From Nitrospirota bacterium (GTDB lineage: Bacteria; Nitrospirota; Thermodesulfovibrionia; Thermodesulfovibrionales; Magnetobacteriaceae), in NCBI GenBank assembly GCA_015232165.1, contig JADGAE010000044.1, forward strand, positions 1 to 10,137: DNA of 10,137 nt, written 5' to 3'. The notes below the pieces were generated by a model, which was not told where the DNA came from, made no database searches, and saw only the letters and a program-made list of their open reading frames with translations. Each line of letters begins with the position of its first letter. Position 1 is the stretch's first letter. Below are positions 6,857-10,137 of this stretch, piece after piece. Position numbers and translations under genes: made by a program.

Positions 6857-8004
6857 GAAAACACTACCGGATACTTGAATATGCACTCTCAAGCCTGCTC
6901 AGACGCAAGTACAAGAACCTTGCGCTGTGGTTTATCTATACCCTTTTGGTCTGCGTGTTGTCTTCCGTTATGTTTCTGACCCATTCGCTGAAGACCGAGG
7001 CATTAAACGTCTTCACGGATGCCCCCGAACTGATTGTTCAGAGACTCTCCGGGGGTAGACATGACCTGATCCCCTTGCAATATGCCGCCCTTATAGAGTC
7101 CATCCCCGGCGTGGCCTCCGTACAACCCAGATATTGGGGCTACTACTACGACCCCCTCACCGAAGGAAACTACACCATTATGACAAAAACAACCAACGCC
7201 GAACTAAATCTCTTAACGGGAACAATGCCGCAGGAAGGACAGTGTGCCGTGGGTAAGGGCGTTGCACTGGCCAGACAGCTTGACATCGACGACACCATGT
7301 TCTTTACACTTGGTTCTGAACAAAAGCTCATGTTGAAGGTCGTTGGCATCTTTACGGTCAACTCCAGCGTCCTTACCAATGACCTGGTTGTCCTAAACAA
7401 GAATGACCTGACGAGGTTCTTTACCATGGACAAGGCCAAGGCAACAGACTTTATAGTCAGGGTTGGCAACGAACTGGAGATCAACACCGTCGCAAACAAG
7501 ATCAGACGCATGCTGCCTGATACCAGACCAATCGCGCGCTCCGAGATACTGCGCACCTACGAAAACGTCTTTAACTGGCGTGGGGGAATGGCGCTGGTGA
7601 TGTTTTGCGGGACACTGCTGGCTTTCTTTATCTTCGCATGGGACAAGGCAACCGGGTTGAGTGCCGAAGAACGACAGGAGATCGGCATACTAAAGGCTAT
7701 CGGATGGGAGACCTCCGACGTCTTGACACTCAAATTTTGGGAGGCTATGGTCGTATCCTTTACGTCATTTATCGGCGGGTTGATCCTGGGGTATGTACAC
7801 GTATTTTATCTTGGCGGGAGCATCTTTGAACCCTTTCTGAAGGGATGGTCGGTGCTGTTACCCCCATTTGACCTCATCCCATATATTGATATATACCAGG
7901 TCATCGTTATTTTTTTCCTGACCGTCGTGCCATACCTGGCTAGCACAATAATCCCCGCGTGGAAGGCTGCCATAGCCGACCCCGATACGATCATGAGGAC
8001 GTGA
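6853..8004 (+). CDS. ABC transporter permease, FtsX/MacB (LolC/E-like) type
   Basis: This 383-residue permease has the four-helix FtsX/MacB layout. TM1 is at about 22-44. A large extracytoplasmic domain (about 48-240, MacB periplasmic-core type) is followed by TM2 at about 244-264, TM3 at about 296-320 and TM4 at about 346-370. Between TM2 and TM3 lies the conserved cytoplasmic coupling loop SAEERQEIGILKAIGWE (270-286), the family hallmark that contacts the ATPase. Such permeases do not carry substrate through a pore but use ATP to work on periplasmic or membrane substrates (lipoproteins, macrolides, peptides). Its ATG overlaps the preceding stop by 4 nt, and its TGA shares one base with the ATG of the ATPase gene. 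Substrate cannot be read from the sequence; the NosL neighbour suggests envelope metal or metalloprotein handling. Type VII ABC membership is known for the family; the substrate is open. Confidence 0.9.
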   Translation: MRKHYRILEYALSSLLRRKYKNLALWFIYTLLVCVLSSVMFLTHSLKTEALNVFTDAPELIVQRLSGGRHDLIPLQYAALIESIPGVASVQPRYWGYYYDPLTEGNYTIMTKTTNAELNLLTGTMPQEGQCAVGKGVALARQLDIDDTMFFTLGSEQKLMLKVVGIFTVNSSVLTNDLVVLNKNDLTRFFTMDKAKATDFIVRVGNELEINTVANKIRRMLPDTRPIARSEILRTYENVFNWRGGMALVMFCGTLLAFFIFAWDKATGLSAEERQEIGILKAIGWETSDVLTLKFWEAMVVSFTSFIGGLILGYVHVFYLGGSIFEPFLKGWSVLLPPFDLIPYIDIYQVIVIFFLTVVPYLASTIIPAWKAAIADPDTIMRT

Positions 8005-8699
8005 TGGTAAGCGTAGAGGCTGTATCCAAGGTCTACAACGCCGGGATGCCCGATGAGATGTTGGCCCTCAGTGAGGTCAGCCTCGATACGGGACGTGCGG
8101 AGATGGTTGTCTTGAAGGGGCCAAGCGGTTCGGGCAAGACCACGCTGTTGGGCATCATCGGGTGCATGGTACGACCAACTCAGGGCAAGGTGCTGATAGA
8201 CGGCAGGGACGTGGTAAAGCTGCCCGAGCGCTTTCTCACACAGATCAGGCGCAAGACCTTTGGGTTTATCTTCCAGCACTTTAACCTGATCCCGGGCATA
8301 AGTGTCGGGGAAAACATCTGCCTGCCGCTGTATCCAACCCGGATACCAACGGCGGTGATGAAAGACAGGCTGCATAAGATACTCACCAACCTCGATATCC
8401 AGCACAAGGTAAACACCGAGGTGACGCGCCTCTCAGGTGGTGAGAGGCAGCGCGTGGCCATAGCCCGTGCGCTGATCAACGACCCCGAGATGCTGCTAGC
8501 CGATGAACCAACCGCCCATCTGGACTCAAAGCTCTCCGAGGACCTGATCGATATCCTCAGACGTCTGTCCCAACAGGGTAAGACCGTAATCATTGCCTCC
8601 CACGACCCCATAGTCTATGACAACCACGTTGTAAACCGCATCATCGAAATGCGACACGGCAGGGTCGTAGACCATCAAATCAAACAGGCTTTGCTATAG
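8004..8699 (+). CDS. ABC transporter ATPase, LolD/MacB type
   Basis: This 231-residue nucleotide-binding subunit is the partner of the permease before it. All ATPase motifs are intact: Walker A GPSGSGKT (39-46), Q-loop Gln91 in FIFQHFNLIPGISVGEN, signature LSGGERQRVAIARAL (133-147), Walker B MLLADEP with Glu158, D-loop AHLD, and switch His200 in IIASHD. The sequence around the Q-loop and signature is typical of LolD/MacB-family ATPases. The start at 8004 is chosen because it overlaps the permease stop by one base (TGATG) and GAGG (7995-7998) lies 5 nt upstream. A frame open back to 7959 would extend 15 residues into the permease gene without a ribosome site. It probably drives a mechanotransmission cycle with the permease at the inner membrane. 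The cargo is unknown. Confidence 0.93.
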   Translation: MVSVEAVSKVYNAGMPDEMLALSEVSLDTGRAEMVVLKGPSGSGKTTLLGIIGCMVRPTQGKVLIDGRDVVKLPERFLTQIRRKTFGFIFQHFNLIPGISVGENICLPLYPTRIPTAVMKDRLHKILTNLDIQHKVNTEVTRLSGGERQRVAIARALINDPEMLLADEPTAHLDSKLSEDLIDILRRLSQQGKTVIIASHDPIVYDNHVVNRIIEMRHGRVVDHQIKQALL

Positions 8700-8729
8700 G
8701 AAAAACAACTCAAAACAGGAGGTAACAAA

Positions 8730-8756
8730 ATGAACGGACCCCTTTATGCCTCCTAA
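8730..8756 (+). CDS. Eight-codon ORF with a perfect Shine-Dalgarno (leader or remnant)
   Basis: ATG at 8730 opens a peptide MNGPLYAS. It is preceded by AGGAGGT (8717-8723) at 6 nt, the same strong site as in front of the nosL-like gene; the 12 bases AAAACAGGAGGT are shared. It begins 30 nt after the ATPase stop, so it may be the stump of a fifth operon gene lost by deletion. The CCTCCT at its end (8749-8754) is complementary to the AGGAGG, so the site could be masked in a hairpin. Whether a peptide is made is unknown. Confidence 0.3.
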   Translation: MNGPLYAS

Positions 8757-8931
8757 AAGAAGAAGTCGCTAAATACTTCCTTAACGTCCATCTCCAGTCC
8801 CTCAATGACCTTATTGACCATACCCTCAACTTTTGCCATAGGAAAAAGCTTGTATTTATCTCCTTCAAAGGCTAAGAGGTAGCACTCCGTTCAAGCGTGG
8901 TCACATTGTTCAAGTATAGTAACGACGCCAT
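8753..8931 (-). pseudogene. Possible decayed small gene, frameshifted
   Basis: Two short minus-strand reading frames look protein-like and sit end to end in different frames. The upstream one (8931-8872) starts with ATG and reads MASLLYLNNVTTLERSATS. The downstream one is open from 8890 to the TAG at 8753 and reads on through YLLAFEGDKYKLFPM (from the eighth sense codon before that Met), then a helix-like stretch rich in Val, Glu and Lys, ending SDFFF. The two overlap by about 20 nt, and a single frameshift near 8880 would join them into a protein of about 58 residues. I see no Shine-Dalgarno before the ATG. I do not recognise the family. It may be a broken gene, a fragment left by rearrangement, or chance. 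Confidence 0.3.
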
Positions 8932-9086
8932 ATTATGAAGTATAAAAGTGGCTTAAATCCTGGCAACCACGGTTGATTGTGGTGCTACCAAAAAAAAAGA
9001 TTCCCTCACACCTTCACTGAGAATTGCTGTTCTTTGCCTTCTTCTTTTGCTTTTCTTGGGACAAATTGTTTACACTTAGATTTAAA

Positions 9087-10137
9087 ATGGGTGATGATGA
9101 GAAGTTTTTAGAGATAGGGGATGACTCACTTGACCTTGCGCTTCTTAAGGAGATATCCCTTACGTATGCACGGGGCAACCTGGTGCTGCCTCTGAGGTGC
9201 GACGGAGACGTCCTGAGAGCGTTAGTCAGCGGTACACAGGGGATGTTCGCCCTGCATGAGTTGGCACGGACAATGGGACTAAGACCGGAGGCCATCAAGG
9301 TCGAACAGGACAGACTGCTCGACCTCATCAACCACGCCTACGGGATGATCGGATCGGCTGCCGAGGTGATGAGCGACATGGTCGATGGCGACTTCGACTC
9401 CGTGGCTAGAACGTTCCAGTCCCCGCACGACATAATGGAACTCACCGAGGACGCACCCATCATCAGACTCCTCAACGCCCTCTTGCAGCAGGCAGTCAAG
9501 GACAACGCCTCCGACATACACATCGAACCATACGAAAAGGAACTCGTCGTGCGTATGCGCATCGACGGTATGCTTAGAAGGGTCATCGCACCGCCCAAGA
9601 TAATCCAGGACGCCCTCATCAGCCGGATCAAGATAATGGCCGACCTGGACATTGCCCAAAAGCGCCTGCCCCAGGATGGCCGCATACGGCTACTCGTTGG
9701 CGGCAAGGACGTTGATGTCCGGGTCTCAATCATCCCGTCGGCGTTTGGCCAGCGGGCAGTGCTGAGACTCCTGGACAGAAAGCGCGGACTCATCGGCCTT
9801 GACCAACTGGGGATGTCCCCAAAGTGCCGGGAGTCTCTGGCCCGGATGCTTGCCTCTGCACACGGTATAATCCTCGTCACCGGCCCCACGGGCAGCGGTA
9901 AGACCACCACCCTCTACGCAGCGCTAAACAGTATATACAGCGACGAAAAAAACGTCATCACCATCGAGGACCCCGTCGAGTACCAGATGCGCGGGGTGTG
10001 TCAGATAAACGTAAACCACAAGATCGGCCTGACCTTTGCCAAGGGCCTGCGCAGCATCCTCAGACACGACCCCGATATCATCATGGTGGGCGAGATCAGA
10101 GACCTCGAAACGGCAGAGATAGCCATCCAGGCCTCCC
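9087..10137 (+). CDS. gspE: Type II secretion ATPase GspE, 3' end outside window
   Basis: GspE is the hexameric cytoplasmic ATPase that powers pseudopilus assembly in type II secretion. The 350 N-terminal residues are present. A short GspE-type N-terminal domain (about 1-90, with YARGNLVLPL) is followed by the N2 domain opening at DAPIIRLLNALLQQAVKDNASDIHIEP (122-148), RMRIDGMLR (156-164) and KRLPQDGRIR (192-201). Then come Walker A GPTGSGKT (266-273), the Asp box ITIEDPVEY (291-299) and Walker B LRHDPDIIMVGEIRD (325-339). INVNHKIGLTFAKGLRSILRHDPD is more GspE- than PilB-like. The His box and any zinc-binding domain lie beyond the edge. The usual FGER motif reads FGQR (220-223). The ATG at 9087 has no clear Shine-Dalgarno; the frame is open back to 9021 but that stretch is an unlikely Phe-rich sequence. 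PilB is the alternative identity. Confidence 0.9.
   Translation, partial: MGDDEKFLEIGDDSLDLALLKEISLTYARGNLVLPLRCDGDVLRALVSGTQGMFALHELARTMGLRPEAIKVEQDRLLDLINHAYGMIGSAAEVMSDMVDGDFDSVARTFQSPHDIMELTEDAPIIRLLNALLQQAVKDNASDIHIEPYEKELVVRMRIDGMLRRVIAPPKIIQDALISRIKIMADLDIAQKRLPQDGRIRLLVGGKDVDVRVSIIPSAFGQRAVLRLLDRKRGLIGLDQLGMSPKCRESLARMLASAHGIILVTGPTGSGKTTTLYAALNSIYSDEKNVITIEDPVEYQMRGVCQINVNHKIGLTFAKGLRSILRHDPDIIMVGEIRDLETAEIAIQAS

Larger units (their letters stand above)
8700..9086. other. Intergenic region between the ABC operon and gspE
   Basis: This 387-nt gap is AT-richer than its neighbours. It contains an 8-codon ORF with a perfect Shine-Dalgarno (8717-8756), minus-strand remnants of a possible small gene (8753-8931), a bulged hairpin (8963-8985) followed by ten A on the plus strand, and a pyrimidine-rich tract (9027-9057). 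I see no tRNA, no terminator for the ABC operon and no convincing promoter for gspE. Confidence 0.7.

Noticed and set aside
8963..8985. Bulged hairpin (GC-A-ACCAC / GTGGT-GC) as a terminator of the ABC operon
   Set aside because: On the plus strand it is followed by an A-run rather than a U-run, and on the minus strand no U-run follows either.
9024..9086. Upstream TTG start extending GspE
   Set aside because: The extension would be a Phe-rich hydrophobic stretch unlike the GspE N-terminus, and it has no ribosome site.
9014..9910. Overlapping minus-strand open frames of 105-190 codons
   Set aside because: They are opposite the gspE frame, are Ser/Arg-rich, and have no domain or ribosome site.

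Overview
The window (about 10 kb, moderate G+C) comes from a Gram-negative bacterium. The evidence is a secreted copper-site protein, a MacB/LolD-type ABC system and a type II secretion ATPase. The NosL-linked ABC genes, glycogen genes, GspE and G/C-rich intergenic palindromes would suit Nitrospirota or Desulfobacterota. That placement is an impression from gene content, not a measurement.

Left half (1-5569, minus strand): a glycogen/maltodextrin cluster transcribed leftward as malQ > glgX > glgB. MalQ (4-alpha-glucanotransferase, of the long DPE2-like kind) and GlgX (debranching enzyme) are 20 nt apart and almost certainly co-transcribed. GlgB (branching enzyme) follows after about 200 nt and is cut by the left edge just past its catalytic nucleophile. 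That 200-nt gap holds a nested, imperfect inverted repeat that looks like a small dispersed palindromic element. Together the enzymes shape and remodel alpha-1,4/1,6-glucan: GlgB adds branches, GlgX removes trimmed branches, MalQ redistributes short maltodextrins.

Centre (5570-6010): a 441-nt divergent intergenic region without a recognisable gene. It contains a long palindrome ending in a U-run if read leftward, a second hairpin, and a classic intrinsic terminator read rightward. A strong extended -10 promoter sits directly in front of the rightward operon. Neither terminator lies behind a visible gene, which is odd.

Right-centre (6011-8699, plus strand): a compact four-gene operon with tight or overlapping junctions: a NosL-family periplasmic protein, a 112-residue membrane-anchored protein with an internal tandem duplication, an FtsX/MacB-type ABC permease and its ATPase. 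No nitrous oxide reductase gene is visible, so the substrate is open. Copper or metal handling at the cell envelope is the natural guess.

Right end (8700-10137): a 387-nt gap with an 8-codon ORF behind a perfect Shine-Dalgarno and traces of a decayed minus-strand gene, then the 5' 350 codons of gspE, cut by the right edge after the Walker B region.
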